Part shown: positions 19,800 through 30,828 of the stretch, piece by piece
How the letters are laid out: each line of letters opens with the position of its first letter
How positions within the stretch are numbered: position 1 is the stretch's first letter
Assembly (NCBI GenBank): GCA_963814955.1
Contig: CAWFEX010000016.1
Coordinates: 62,001 to 126,000 of the forward strand
DNA length: 64,000 nt
Source of the DNA: DATCJA01 sp963814955
GTDB taxonomy: Bacteria > Acidobacteriota > Vicinamibacteria > Vicinamibacterales > UBA2999
Reading direction: 5' to 3'
Notes under the pieces: model-generated
What the model was told of the DNA's origin: nothing
The model's database searches: none
The model's input: the letters and a program-made list of their open reading frames with translations, nothing else
Made by a program: the position numbers and the translations under genes

Positions 19800-21196
19800 A
19801 TGAAGATCCTCCGTGGCGCTCTGTGCGGGGCGATGCTCATTGCGTTGCACCAAGCCGGAACGGGCGTGGGTTTCCCCGCCCAGGCGCTCAAGCGTTCTAC
19901 CCCCTACGCCGACGCCAAGCCGATCTTCGATGCTCTCCGCCCCGAGCTTCTCCCAGCGGAGCTGCGAGACGCCGCCGATCGTGAGATGCGCTGGGCCGAA
20001 TGGATTGCCCGCCACGATCAGGCGATTCGCGCGCGGGTTGCCGGCGGCGACGAAGATTCAATCGTTCATCTGCTGCTGTTCGGGACCTCCTTCACGAAGG
20101 CGCCGCGGGCATCCGAGCGCGACCTCGCAGGACTGGTCTCGGCGCCCGAGACCGCGCTTCGCGCACTTCGTCCTCGCATAGACGACTTCGCCGCGGCTGT
20201 CGCGTCGCCGGGTACGAACGATCGCATGCAGTTTGCCCGGCGGGTCGTCGAACGCAAGGGGATCGACCCGCTCACCGAAACCGGCAAGACCGAGCTTCGC
20301 CGGTATCTCGAACAACGAACGCAGGTTGTCGGCGGCTCGATTCAGTCGTCAAGAGTCCTGGATCCGGCGACCGGCGTTTCCGACAAGCTGACCGTATTCC
20401 GCGAGCGCGGGCTCTCGACCGATACGTCGGTGTTCATCGACTTCGGCATTGAACAGGCGCTCGAAGCCATGAAGGTTGCGGGAGCCTTGCGGGCAGGGTC
20501 GGTTCGCCGCGTGGCGATTGTCGGCCCCGGTCTCGACTTCACCGACAAGCTCGAAGGCTACGACTTCTATCCGGAACAGACCATTCAGCCGTTCGCGCTG
20601 ATTGACTCGCTGCTTCGATTGGAGCTGTCGTCGCAGCCGGATTTGAACGTGGAGGCGTTCGATGTCAGTCCCAGAGTCGTCGAGCACCTCGATGCCGCCC
20701 GTTCGCGAGCACGTGCGGGCGCCGCGTACCGGTCGTGCTGCCCCGAAATACCGACCGGCCATGGAATGCCGATCTCCTGGACTACTGGCAGCGCTTTGGA
20801 AACTGGGTGGGCGAGAGCGCCAAAGTGGCTGCGCCGCCTGCGAGCGCCGGGGCCGTCGACGTCCGCGGTATCTCGATCCGTCCGGCGGTGGCGCTGTCTC
20901 TCACGTCGGCCGATTTGAATGTCGTCACGGAGCGGTTGAACCGATCGACGGACGAGCTGTTCGACGTCGTCGTTGCCACCAACGTCCTGCTGTATTACGA
21001 CGTGTTCGAGCAGTCGCTCGCGGCCGCGAACATTGCCGCCATGCTGCGCCCTGGTGGGTTTCTTCTCACCAACAACCGCATCTTCGAGCTGCCCGACAGT
21101 CCGCTGAGCGGCGTCGGTTACACCGACGTTGTTTACATGTCGCTCCCGGGCATCGGTGATGCAGGCGATCGAGTTGTCTGGTATCAGAAGCAGTGA
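19800..21196 (+). CDS. Exported class I methyltransferase-like protein (one frameshift)
   Basis: The C-terminal half looks like a SAM-dependent methyltransferase: VRRVAIVGPGLDF as motif I, VEAFDVSPRVVEHLD as the acidic second strand, and FDVVVATNVLLYYDVFEQ then AAMLRPGGFLLTNN. The N-terminus (MKILRGALCGAMLIALHQAG) reads as a signal peptide, which is odd for a SAM-using enzyme. ATG 19800 has no good ribosome site because a palindrome ends just before it. The frame changes near 20725, where one G seems missing; restoring it joins AYR to VVLPRNTDRPWNADLL. About 465 residues. The substrate is unknown. Confidence 0.65.
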
Positions 21197-21226
21197 TCGT
21201 ACGGATCGTTCCATGAATCGTCTCAT

Positions 21227-22363
21227 TCATCGGAAGATCCGGTACACCGCGCGGAGTGGCGCAGTCACTCGCCAGCTTGCCGACTTGCGCAAGGCGTCAG
21301 CGTGCGCCTGTGCGGCGGACAGTTCCTGGCGAAGCACGCCAGCTTCTCGTTCGAGCGCCTCGATCCGGTGCTGAAGTCCGTCACGCACTGCTTCGAGTCC
21401 TGCGGTATGTTCACGCAGAGCGCGCTGCTCCCGCTCGACACGATCAAGCTCCCGCTCGAGACGATCAATCTGTGTCCGTAAGCTCTCGTGGATCCGATCC
21501 CGGACGTCTCCGAGCACTAACGTATTCCGGTCGAACTCGGCCCGGATCGCATCGAGCGCGCCAAATGCCTGCGCCGTCCGGCTGGGGTCACGGTCGTGCA
21601 GCCATCCCAGCGCAGTCCATGCCCTCCGCGTCCAATCCGACAGGACAGGGGAAACACCTGCGATGTCAGGATCACCATGGTGGTGACAGAGCCGGTGGCT
21701 GACGAATCGATCGATCTCGGCGTCGTCGACGACCGATCTGGTTGGCCACGGTGACTGGAGATCCTGGGAGAACCGTTCCGCGACTGTCGTCCAGTTCTCG
21801 AGCAGTTCCTGGTACCGCACGAAGGTTCGTCTGACAGCACGGGTATCATGCTCGGCGTCCAGTACATGCCGGAGCCAAATGAGGAGCGAGAGGTCCGGCT
21901 CGAAGCCGTTTCTCGCGGCGAGTGACCGTGCAACATCGGCTGGGCTCCGCAACACCAGGATGGCCGCAGGCGCGATACGCTCCGCCTCCAAGGTCTGGAG
22001 CCAGAACGGCACGAAGCGGCACATCCGGGGATCCTTCAGTACGAATCGGGGCGCGTCTCCAAATTCGGCGTGGAGCGCCCCGCGGCATTCGTTGCTCAAA
22101 TCGTCCGGCATCGCCAACCGGAGCCGTTCCGGCTCCAGCCGTGTGAACGCGTCCCAGCGGCTGCCGGCGGCGCGAAGCACCCGCTCATGAAGTTCGTAGA
22201 AGACCGCCGACTCGCAATAACCAGCCGGATTGTCAGGATCCGCCGGCAGCAGTGTCTTGGGACCCTGGGCACCCAGCCGAACGAGCAGGCCTGCGACAGC
22301 CGACGTGCCACCTCTGTGCATGCCGAGGACGAGGAGGGCTTCGCGGTTCACAGCACGACACAT
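21227..22363 (-). CDS. Sulfotransferase-family protein with C-terminal coiled coil
   Basis: PAPS-dependent sulfotransferase fold. The phosphosulfate loop is LVLGMHRGGTSAVAGLL near the N-terminus, and the 3'-phosphate region is LRSPADVARSLAARNGF. The last ~100 residues are a heptad-rich coiled coil (RIHESLRTQIDRLERELDRV and on), ending SASWRVTAPLRAVYR, a tail common on glycan-modifying enzymes. I chose ATG 22363 because the fold begins right after it; GTG 22456 would add 31 unlikely residues. Divergent from the aminotransferase gene. A role in sulfating a surface glycan or small metabolite is inferred from the neighbours. Confidence 0.8.
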   Translation of the reverse strand: MCRAVNREALLVLGMHRGGTSAVAGLLVRLGAQGPKTLLPADPDNPAGYCESAVFYELHERVLRAAGSRWDAFTRLEPERLRLAMPDDLSNECRGALHAEFGDAPRFVLKDPRMCRFVPFWLQTLEAERIAPAAILVLRSPADVARSLAARNGFEPDLSLLIWLRHVLDAEHDTRAVRRTFVRYQELLENWTTVAERFSQDLQSPWPTRSVVDDAEIDRFVSHRLCHHHGDPDIAGVSPVLSDWTRRAWTALGWLHDRDPSRTAQAFGALDAIRAEFDRNTLVLGDVRDRIHESLRTQIDRLERELDRVEREQRALREHTAGLEAVRDGLQHRIEALEREAGVLRQELSAAQAHADALRKSASWRVTAPLRAVYRIFR

Positions 22364-22465
22364 CCCGTCAGCAGCATCGCAGACCGACCGAACGAGCGGA
22401 ACACGCGACGACCTCGGCGTAGAATGTCGTGCGGTGCGGCCTCGCCATGTAGTCACCGGCGCGAC

Positions 22466-23650
22466 GTGACGAAATCATCAGATAGCGAGAGGCATCTGAA
22501 ACTGGACCCCGAGCCCACGAAAGAACGCGTCGATCGAATCCATGTTCTCCGGCCTTTGCTGCCCGACGCTGGGCGCCTCTTATCTTATCTTCGGAGGATC
22601 GACGCCAGCCGGACGTACACGAACTGGGGACCGCTCGCATCAGAGCTCGAAACCAGACTGGCCGCTCACTTTGGTGTTCCATCCGGGTGTGTGACCTCGG
22701 CGGCCTCTGGTACGGGAGCACTTATCGGCGCGATTCTCGCCACAGCGGGAAGAGCCGCTGTGGATCGTCAGCGGGCCATCGTCCCAGCGTTCACCTTCGT
22801 AGCTACCCCGCTCGCGGTGGAACAGTGTGGCTTCCGTCCGCACTTGGTGGACGTCGACGCCGACACCTGGCGTTTGCAGGCGGATGCGATCAGCCATCAT
22901 TCGCTCTTGAATCAGGTGGGCCTCGTCGTCCCCGTGGCGACGTTCGGCCGGCCGGTCCCTCAAGCGCCATGGGTGGACTTCCAGCGTAGAACGGGCATCG
23001 CGGTCGTCATCGACGGGGGCGCGAGCTTCGAAGCGGTTGGCGCCGATCCAGCGCGATTCCTTGGCGAGATTCCCGTCGCTTTGAGCTTCCACGCCACGAA
23101 GAGCTTCGCGACGGCGGAAGGCGGTTGCGTCATCACGACGGACAGCGAATTGTCCACGTCCGTGAACCGGGCGCTCAACTTCGGGTTCTTCGAAGCTCGC
23201 GAGTGTCGCGCGGCGAGCACCAACGGCAAGATGTCGGAGTACCACGCAGCGGTGGGTTTGGCCGAGCTCGACGGCTGGCTGGCGAAGCGCGCGACATTGA
23301 GGGAAGTGGCCGACGCATATCGCCGGCAAGTGGGGGCGGTCGGTTTCGGCGATCGTCTGCTGGTCTCTCCGGACGTGGCCAGCTGCTACGTTCTGTTCCG
23401 AGGCGCGCACCCCGCTGAAGCCACTGCCATCTTGCGTAGATTAGAGGCATCGAATATCGAAACGCGCCTCTGGTATGGTCATGGCCTGCATCGACATCCG
23501 TACTACAGTGATGTGGCACGGGACGACCTTCCGGTGACCGATCGGATCGCGCCGCTCACAATCGGCCTGCCGGTCGCCCCCGACCTGCCGGAGGCGTGCA
23601 TCCGCCGCCTGGTGGCCGCGCTCGCGCCGGGTGTCCGTGGGCACTGCTGA
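22466..23650 (+). CDS. DegT/DnrJ/EryC1-family PLP aminotransferase
   Basis: Sugar aminotransferase family acting on nucleotide-linked keto sugars. The PLP lysine lies in SFHATKSFATAEGGCV; the cofactor region is TSAASGTGALIGAILA; the binding Asp area is FVATPLAVEQCGFRPHLVDV. The start GTG 22466 is chosen because the family fold starts soon after (PLLPDAGRLLSYLRRIDASR); there is no strong ribosome site. About 395 residues, normal for the family. It begins the plus-strand arm of the glycan island. Confidence 0.82.
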   Translation: MTKSSDSERHLKLDPEPTKERVDRIHVLRPLLPDAGRLLSYLRRIDASRTYTNWGPLASELETRLAAHFGVPSGCVTSAASGTGALIGAILATAGRAAVDRQRAIVPAFTFVATPLAVEQCGFRPHLVDVDADTWRLQADAISHHSLLNQVGLVVPVATFGRPVPQAPWVDFQRRTGIAVVIDGGASFEAVGADPARFLGEIPVALSFHATKSFATAEGGCVITTDSELSTSVNRALNFGFFEARECRAASTNGKMSEYHAAVGLAELDGWLAKRATLREVADAYRRQVGAVGFGDRLLVSPDVASCYVLFRGAHPAEATAILRRLEASNIETRLWYGHGLHRHPYYSDVARDDLPVTDRIAPLTIGLPVAPDLPEACIRRLVAALAPGVRGHC

Positions 23651-23721
23651 CGCCGGACTTGGCGTCGGCGATTCCGAAGAATGAATTCCCACACGACATC
23701 CACGGTCGTCGGACATCTCCA

Positions 23722-24668
23722 ATGAGACAAGTGGCCGTGCTCGTCGCCGCCAGTCCAACGAGAGCCTTCTACTCGCAGGTCGCAGCCCTCAGGCTGGCAC
23801 TGCACCGACTTCGCTGGTCGCGATGGCAGCCCAGCGTGCACTTATACGTCGGCGGGTCGTACAGACCCGGCGGCCCTCGAAGAGTGGCTGCCACATCTGG
23901 GCGGCGTCCAGATCCATTGGACTCCGGCAGCGCGTTTTGCTCTCGATGGCGATTGGGCCCAGTCCGACGACGTCTTCATGTCGGCTCCGCCGGACGCTGA
24001 TGTACTGCTGGCCATGGACGCCGATACCCTACCCGTTGACGTCTTGGAACCAGTCCTGGACGACGTGTGGGAAAGCGGCGCCGTTGCCGGCGTCATCGCC
24101 CACTATCCCCCCTTCCCCCAGGCGGTGGGCCCGGGAGGGGACGCGTCGCTCCGCGAGGCGTGGCGACACCTTGCGAAGGGGCTGCTCGATACACCGCTTG
24201 ACTTCTCTTACTGTCACACGCTGATCGGCTCCGAGGTCCAGCACGAACAAAGAGTGGCACCCTTTTATCTCAACTTCGGCGTCGTGTTCTTTCCGCGAGA
24301 CGCGTTTCATTCCATCGCACCGCCGTACCTTGGCGATCAGGCCGCAACTGATGCAACGGATGTCATCGCCGGATTTCTCCGGTCAAGCGGCGTTGACACT
24401 CGCAATCGCCTCGGAAAAGGCGAACACGGTGGCGTTGCCGATGCGATACAACTTCCCCAACGATCCAATCGCCGAGCAGATGTATCCGGCGGAACTTGAC
24501 CGCGCCGTGGTGTTTCATTACCTGCGCACCGACACGTTCGATCGCCATCAGATCTTTGTCACCACAGAGCAGTACCAGAGGTTTCTCGCGCTTCACCTCC
24601 AAGGAGTCAATCGACGATTCCAGGAGGCAGTCCGGACAATCATCGGCGAGCGCTATCCCTTCGCTTGA
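23722..24668 (+). CDS. Glycosyltransferase-like protein with DxD motif (two frameshifts)
   Basis: Resembles GT-A nucleotide-sugar transferases: an N-terminal Rossmann-like strand (MRQVAVLVAASPTRAFYSQV) and the metal motif DVLLAMDADTLPVD. The frame changes near 23867 (an extra A; repaired reading SYDPAALEEWLPHLGGVQ) and near 24329 (an extra G; repaired reading PPYLAIRPQLMQR), then runs to 24668. About 315 residues. The last 29 bp overlap the convergent methyltransferase gene. The acceptor is unknown. Confidence 0.65.
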
Positions 24669-25381
24669 CGTTCTGCCCGGGACGACAGACGTACAAGCCG
24701 TAGCCAAACAGCTCAGGCCCCGTGGCCACGGTCCTGAGGCCCGCATTCCGAAAAGCCGCCCGGTACTGCTGGTCCGTGAAGAGGCCCAGTTCCTGTCGTT
24801 CCGTGAAATGTGCCACACCGGTGGCGGTTGCCACGAGGTACTGTGAATCGAAGACGGACACTGCTCCCCTGCGCTTCGTGATGTACAAACGTGCCACCTT
24901 GAGATCGGCGTCGTCGACGCGATCGAACACGAGCCGACCCGTGACAAACCGTTCCGGACTTACCCATGGTTCGACGACGAGCACGCCTCCCGGACGGAGA
25001 TGGCGGACGAGGCAACGTATCGCCTTGCCGAGGCTGGCTGAACGTCTTCGCATAGGCGATCGCACCAAACAAGCATGTGATGACGTCGAACTGTCGATTT
25101 AGGTTGAAATCGACCAACGTGCCCTGATGAAAGCGAACGCCAGGACAGCGTTTGCGGGCTATGGCCAGCATCTGACGGCTCAAATCGAGCCCCTCAGCAT
25201 GGAACCTGCCGCGCAGGTGCTCCAGGTGCCGGCCGGTGCCGCACCCGACGTCGAGCAGACTGCGGGCGCCTGGCGCGACGCGCCGCAGAATCCGCACGAG
25301 CGTGCGGCTCGCTCGTCGATAATCCTTCTTTCGGCAGAGGGCATCGTAGACGACGGCCGACTGACGATAGGGAATCGTCAT
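24640..25381 (-). CDS. Class I SAM-dependent methyltransferase (one frameshift)
   Basis: Small-molecule or sugar methyltransferase. Motif I SLLDVGCGTGRHLEHL, acidic strand FHAEGLDLSRQMLAIA and FDVITCLFGAIAYAKTF are clear. The frame changes near 25045: removing one C joins TFSQ to LGKAIRCLVRHLRPGGVL, and the protein runs on to YGLYVCRPGQNVKRR at 24640. About 247 residues. Its ATG at 25381 overlaps the upstream stop by four bases (ATGA), so it is translationally coupled to the FemAB-like gene. Confidence 0.78.
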
Positions 25382-26352
25382 GGCCGCTCGAGCGTCCCAC
25401 TCCGCTCACGCGTGGAAGCAAACTCGCCCTCACGGTATGCGGGGAAGTACGTCGTCTTGCCAGCGGCTCGGTCCGTTGAAAGGCTGTGGTACACGTCGCG
25501 CTGAAGGACACGCCCGCACAGGAACGTTTGCCGGGTGCCGGTTGCCCACCCGGCCTTGAACCGCTGTAAGCCGTCCAGCGACGCACCCTCCGAGGTTCCT
25601 GCTCCCCCACCGAGATCGAGCCAGCGCACGCATTCGCGGAAGTGCTGAATGGCATGCCAGTAGAGGGCGTACGACGCCATGAACTCGGAACCGCGTGCGC
25701 TCGTTGCGCCCAAGTGTCCGTAAGCGACCCCGTCGTGCACATACCACAAGTGCAGGCCGACAATCTCATCGATCGCCAAAGCGCGGAACATGACCAGCCC
25801 TGGCACACCGAGCTGCTTTTCGAATGCGGCCCGTGAGAACGCTCGGACACCCGTGATGCCGTGCCGCGCGGCCAGCCGTCCATACAGATCGCACCACTCA
25901 TCGAGAAACTCGAGCGGTGTCTGACAGGCGTCTACGCGTACGAGACGGTGAGCCTTGTGTATGTTGCGTCGGTGTGACCGACCGATGACATCGGTAACGG
26001 GGCACAGAAGGTCGGTGACGTAATGCTGCTTGAAAGGAATGACGACGTCGAACCACCGGCGAAGATCAGCCTCCGCGACATCGCCGAACGGATTCGGGAC
26101 CAGCGACACCGAGACGAGAGTCTCGGCCAGCTCCGACAGGTCGACAGGCAGACGAGACCAGGTGCGGCAGTCGAACAGTGGATAACATCCCATGCCGTCT
26201 CGCAGTGCCGATCCAGGAATGGCGCGCTCGACCAGCCAGCCACCGCAATTCGGCAACTCGCGCGGGTGGCCAACGTCGGCAAACGATTCCGCGTATTGAC
26301 GATGACAGTAACCTGCGGCCATGTCTGGGTCAGACGTGGCGATCGGCGTCAC
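25378..26352 (-). CDS. FemAB-like / GNAT-type acyltransferase
   Basis: 324 residues of the Acetyltransf_6/FemAB-related type often found in exopolysaccharide clusters. Typical stretches: CPVTDVIGRSHRRNIHKAHR, VMFRALAIDEIVGLHLWYVH, LGATSARGSEFMASYALYWH and WLDLGGGAG then GLQRFKAGWATGTRQTFLC. It overlaps both neighbours by four bases, making a three-gene coupled operon. It probably transfers an acyl or amino-acyl group to the island's product. The exact donor is unknown. Confidence 0.8.
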   Translation of the reverse strand: MTPIATSDPDMAAGYCHRQYAESFADVGHPRELPNCGGWLVERAIPGSALRDGMGCYPLFDCRTWSRLPVDLSELAETLVSVSLVPNPFGDVAEADLRRWFDVVIPFKQHYVTDLLCPVTDVIGRSHRRNIHKAHRLVRVDACQTPLEFLDEWCDLYGRLAARHGITGVRAFSRAAFEKQLGVPGLVMFRALAIDEIVGLHLWYVHDGVAYGHLGATSARGSEFMASYALYWHAIQHFRECVRWLDLGGGAGTSEGASLDGLQRFKAGWATGTRQTFLCGRVLQRDVYHSLSTDRAAGKTTYFPAYREGEFASTRERSGTLERP

Positions 26353-27008
26353 CGGCGGTCGAGAGCGAACGGCTGCCGATAGACATAGGTCGTGTATTCG
26401 TACGCCTGGTAGTCATGACGGACGACGAAGTGCCGGCTCAGATGCTTTCCCACGAAGCCCGCCACGACGTCGAAGGGAAGGTGGAACAGATCGTCGCGTT
26501 CCCAATCGACGAGCGTGGACATCACGTTGAACGCCATGCCGTGCCGACAGTGCCGGTAGGCGGTCGTCGTCAACTGCTCCCAGTACCGCATCATCTCAGT
26601 GCGGTCGATCGGGCCGCGATAGTTGAAAACGCCGTTGAGCACCACGTAGTCGAAGATCGGCAATTCCTCGTCTCCGCCGAGCACGTCCATGAGAATGAAT
26701 TCGTGTTGCGGATGCCGTGCCCGAGCGGCTGCCAGATACCTGGCCGAGATGTCCAGTCCGACGTATCGGAGATGACGATAGTCGGCGTGCGATTCGATGA
26801 AGTCGAGCAGATGTCCGAGGCCGCAGCCCAAATCGAGGATCGTGACGGGCTTGTGGTGTTCGCGGACCAGCCCCAGCATCAACGCGTAACGCTCGGTGGC
26901 CTCCTCGGGTGATTTGGTATACCCGACACCGCGGAAGCTGTCGCCGTACTTGATCAGGTCCTCCTCGCAGGCTGCCGAGATGATGTGCTGCGGGCCACGT
27001 GAGGCCAT
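26349..27008 (-). CDS. Class I SAM-dependent methyltransferase
   Basis: About 220 residues. Motif I TILDLGCGLGHLLDFIES, second strand LRYVGLDISARYLAAARA, and IFDYVVLNGVFNYRG. First gene of the three-gene minus-strand operon, with a 4-nt overlap to the FemAB-like gene. ATG 27008 was preferred over the upstream TTG at 27044. The substrate is unknown; context suggests a glycan or an aminosugar-containing metabolite. Confidence 0.82.
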   Translation of the reverse strand: MASRGPQHIISAACEEDLIKYGDSFRGVGYTKSPEEATERYALMLGLVREHHKPVTILDLGCGLGHLLDFIESHADYRHLRYVGLDISARYLAAARARHPQHEFILMDVLGGDEELPIFDYVVLNGVFNYRGPIDRTEMMRYWEQLTTTAYRHCRHGMAFNVMSTLVDWERDDLFHLPFDVVAGFVGKHLSRHFVVRHDYQAYEYTTYVYRQPFALDRR

Positions 27009-27234
27009 GATCGGATCAGGACTCTTCCGGGTGGGGAATGCCAACCCACGCGATTGTAGATCGATGGAGCCGAGCCGCGTCGCTGCTTCTCAGTTCTTCA
27101 CGGGAAGTCGCGCAACATGGGCCGCGTCGCGTGATCGTCTGGACGGCACGGCGGCCGAGGGTCCCGGAGCGCCGCACAGGCGTCGGCGAGATCGTCGGAG
27201 CTCCCGCGCTTGCGGATGCCGGATCCCTGGCCAT

Positions 27235-27263
27235 TTGACACGACCCACGTTCCACGCTAGTTT
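27235..27263 (+). promoter_or_regulatory. Candidate sigma70-type promoter for the receptor gene
   Basis: Perfect TTGACA (27235-27240), a 17-nt spacer and TAGTTT (27258-27263), about 50 nt upstream of the receptor start. I saw nothing else in the 300-bp gap 27009-27311. Confidence 0.5.
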
Positions 27264-27311
27264 CGGCCAATTCCGACACGCAGAGCGCTGCGCAAAACCT
27301 AGGGGGAGTTA

Positions 27312-30300
27312 ATGAGACGCCTTTTCGGGTGTGTGTTCGTTGGCGCATTGATTCTTGTCCTCACAGCCGCATCAGCGTCGGCACAGGCGACCGGCGAGCT
27401 CGCCGGCCGCGTGACCGACGAGAGCGGTGGCGTGCTGCCGGGCGTAACCGTTACCGCCACGCAGACCGACACCGGATTCACGCGAACCGTCGTGACCGAC
27501 GGCGAAGGAAACTGGGTCATGCCGAACATGCAGACCGGCCCGTACCGGCTGGAGGTCATGCTCCAGGGTTTCCGCACATACGTGCAGACGGGCATCGTGC
27601 TGCAGGTCGGTGGAACCCCAACCCTCAACGCGGCTCTCGCAGTGGGCAGCCTCGAGGAAACAATTTCAGTTGAAGCGGCCGCGCCGGTCGTCGACGTCCG
27701 CAGCGCGGGCATCAGTGAGGTCGTGCAGGATGTCCACGAGCTTCCGCTTCAGGGGCGGCAGGTGACCGATCTCATCATGCTGGTCGGCGCCGCCGTCCAG
27801 ACCGGCACGGCCGACAGCCGTAGCATGCAGGGGGGCGTCAACATCTCCGTCGCGGGCGGCCTCTCGTTCGGCGTGGCGTATCTGCTGGACGGGGCGATGC
27901 ACAACAACCCGCAGAACAATGCCAACCTGCCGATGCCGTTCCCTGACGCAGTGCAGGAGTTCAGCGTCGCGACCAGCGGCCTCACGGCGCAGAACGGTAT
28001 TCATTCGGGCGCGTCGGTCAACGTGGTGACACGCTCAGGCACGAATGCCTTCCACGGGAACGTCTTCGAAGTGCTTCGTGACCGCCGTTTCAACGCTACC
28101 GACCCGTTTGCCCGAATCGGTCCGGACGGCAAGCGCGTGGACGACGGCCTCAACAGGCATCAGTACGGCGGCACGCTGGGTGGCCCGATCGTGCGCGACC
28201 GGCTATTTTTCTTTGGCGGCTACCAAGGCACCCGGCTGCGTCAGCAGCCGTCGGCGAACATCGCCTACGTGCCGACTGCCGCGATGATTGCCGGCGATTT
28301 CACGGCGTACGCCTCGCCCGCGTGCCAGGGGCGCCAGGTTACGCTCTTATCGCCATTCGCCGGCAATCGCGTCAGTCCGGCAATGTTCAGCCCGGCGGCG
28401 CTGAATCTCATCAGGCGGCTGCCCTCGACCACCGATCCGTGCGGGCAGATCACATACACCACATCTGACAACCGTGATGAACGCCAGGCAGTCGGCCGGG
28501 TCGACTATCAGCTGAATCAGAACCACTCGATATTCGGTCGTTACATGATGACGGCGCACAAGAAGCCGGCCCCCTTCGCGCAGGATCCCGATAACGTTCT
28601 GACGGTCGGCACGCCCGGCCTCGACAACCTGGCGCAGTCGGTCGCTGCCGGCAGCACCGTTGTCTTCGGCAACAACATGGTGAATTCGGTACGGTTCGCC
28701 TTCAACCGGACCGCCATCGATCGCAGCAGTCCGGCCTGGTTTTCGCCGGAGGATCTCGGGTCGAAGTTCTACAGCTACCAGCCTGGCGAAATGGTGCTGA
28801 CGATCCCCGGAGGGTTCAACATTTCGGCGGGAACCGCGACCACCGGCCGGTTCAATACCAATACTTACCAGATGAGCGACGACCTTTCCCTGGTGCGCGG
28901 CAACCATCAGCTCGCGTTCGGTGCAAACGTCGCCTACTGGAAGATGGACTTCCTCACGCACGCACGCTCGGGCGGCGACTGGAACGTCAACGGACAAGTC
29001 ACAGGTCTTGGACTCGCCGATTTCATGCTTGGGCGAGTCGCGCGGCTCGAGCACGGCGGTCCGGCAACGATGCCGATGCACATGCTGTATCTGGGGTTCT
29101 ACACCCAGGACACATGGAGAGCGACGTCCCGACTTACGTTGAATGCGGGTCTACGGTGGGAGCCGTTCCTCGGTCAGGAGCTCGAGAACGCTCAGGTGTA
29201 CAACTGGGTTCCCGAAAACTTCCGCACCAATACGCGGAGCACGGTCTTCGTAAACGCCCCGGCCGGGTTCATTTACCCCGGCGACCCGGGCTTTCCATCG
29301 GGCAATACGGGCCTGAGCAGGCAGTGGCTGAACTTGTCGCCGCGCGTCGGTCTCGCGTGGGATGTCGGCGGCGATGGACGAACGGCGGTGCGATCGTCCT
29401 ACGGCATCGGCTACGACTTCCCGACTGCTGAACGGCACAACATCAACACGCAATCGCCGCCGTGGGGGAACCGGTCCCTCGTCGAGAATCCACCGGGCGG
29501 ATTCGACGATCCGTACGGCCATCTAGGAGGGAATCCGCATCCCATCGTCGCGAGCAGGGAAGTGCAGTTCATCCCCTTCGGCGCGTACGGCGCGACCGAT
29601 CCGGATATCAATTCGCCGCGGGTTCAGTCGTGGAACCTGACCGTCGAGCGGCAGTTCGGGATTGAATGGGGCATCGCGGCAAGCTATCTGGGGAGCTACA
29701 CCGATCGGCTCTGGATGCAGATTCAGCTCAACCCCGCCGAGTTTCTGGGTACCGGGCCGTGCACCCTCGGCGGCGTGGCCTTTGCCGTGTGCAGCACGGC
29801 CGCAAACGTCAACCAACGTCGGCGGCTGTCGCTTTCAGGGGAAAATCCCGCGTCCGCGGCGCTCATCGGCAACCTCGATCTGCACACGAGCATCGGCGAA
29901 CAGAGCTATCGCGGTTTCCGGGTCTCCGTGCGCCGGCGCTCAGCGAACGGGATCAGCCTTAATTCCAACTACACGATCAGCCGCTGCTTCGGTGACAACA
30001 CCACCGGCGGATTCCCGCAGCTTGCGCAGGGTCCAACGAATCCGGATGACCCCGACGCCGATCGTGGCCACTGCGACCAGGATCGCACTCACCTCGCCAA
30101 CCTGAGCCTCGGATACGCGACGCCAGAGCTCGGCAACGCTGCGATGCGTGCGATTGCGTCGAACTGGCGAATATCCGGCATTTTCAATGCGCGGTCTGGC
30201 CAGTGGCTTACCATAACCACCGGTACCGATCGAGCCTTGAACGGGCAGCGCTTCCAGGAGCAGCGCGTCGATCAAATTAGCGATGACGTTTACGGAGAAA

Positions 30301-30630
30301 AAACCCTCACGAACTACTTGAATCGCGCGGCGTTCGCCCAGCCCGCGTTAGGCACGTTCGGAGACTTGGAGCGAAACAGCATCATCGGACCGAGCGTTCT
30401 GGACGATCGATCTCGCGCTGGCAAAGTTCATTTCGTTTGGGGCGGCGCAGAACCTCGAGCTCCGCCTCGAGGCATTCAACCTCCTCAATCATTTCAACTG
30501 GGGAAATCCCGGCACTAACCTCAACGCTCCCGCAACGTTCGGCCGAGTTCAGTCGCTTGCGGGAACGCCTCCGAATGCTGTGGTCGGGACGCCTCGCATC
30601 CTGCAGTTCGGCGTGAAGTACGCGTTCTAA
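27312..30630 (+). CDS. TonB-dependent receptor with carboxypeptidase-regulatory-like domain (one frameshift)
   Basis: Receptor of about 1105 residues. ATG 27312 with AGGGGGAG upstream; signal peptide MRRLFGCVFVGALILVLTAA; regulatory domain AGRVTDESGGVLPGVTVTA; plug VEAAAPVVDVRSAGISEVV. It is of the same subtype as the receptors at 37924 and 50560. As written, the frame runs out at 30518. Removing one C near 30403 gives PSVWTIDLALAKF and NLELRLEAFNLLNHFNWGNP, and a normal barrel end RILQFGVKYAF at 30630. It is followed at once by an 8-bp repeat array. Confidence 0.9.
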
Positions 30631-30655
30631 CGCCGGGGGGGGTGGCCCACGAGCC

Positions 30656-30780
30656 ACGCCCCTCGGCTTTGCTCGGGACGTCCTGAGCGACAGTCGAAGG
30701 ACGGAGACCCGGAGACACGGAGTTGAGTAATAGGCGCTTTTCTGTGTCTCCGTGCCTCTGTGGTCCGTGATCCCGGTTCT
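30656..30780. repeat. CCTGAGC-GTCGAAGG palindrome plus 8-bp-period arrays
   Basis: A palindromic pair (30656-30704) followed by octamers ACGGAGAC, CCGGAGAC, ACGGAGTT, then a spacer and TCTGTGTC, TCCGTGCC, TCTGTGGT. The two octamer blocks are roughly inverted. A similar block follows the receptor at 37924-41244. Confidence 0.7.
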
Positions 30781-30828
30781 GACTCCCGGTTATCATATTT
30801 CGCGCCAGATTCGCGCGGAGGAAATGCA

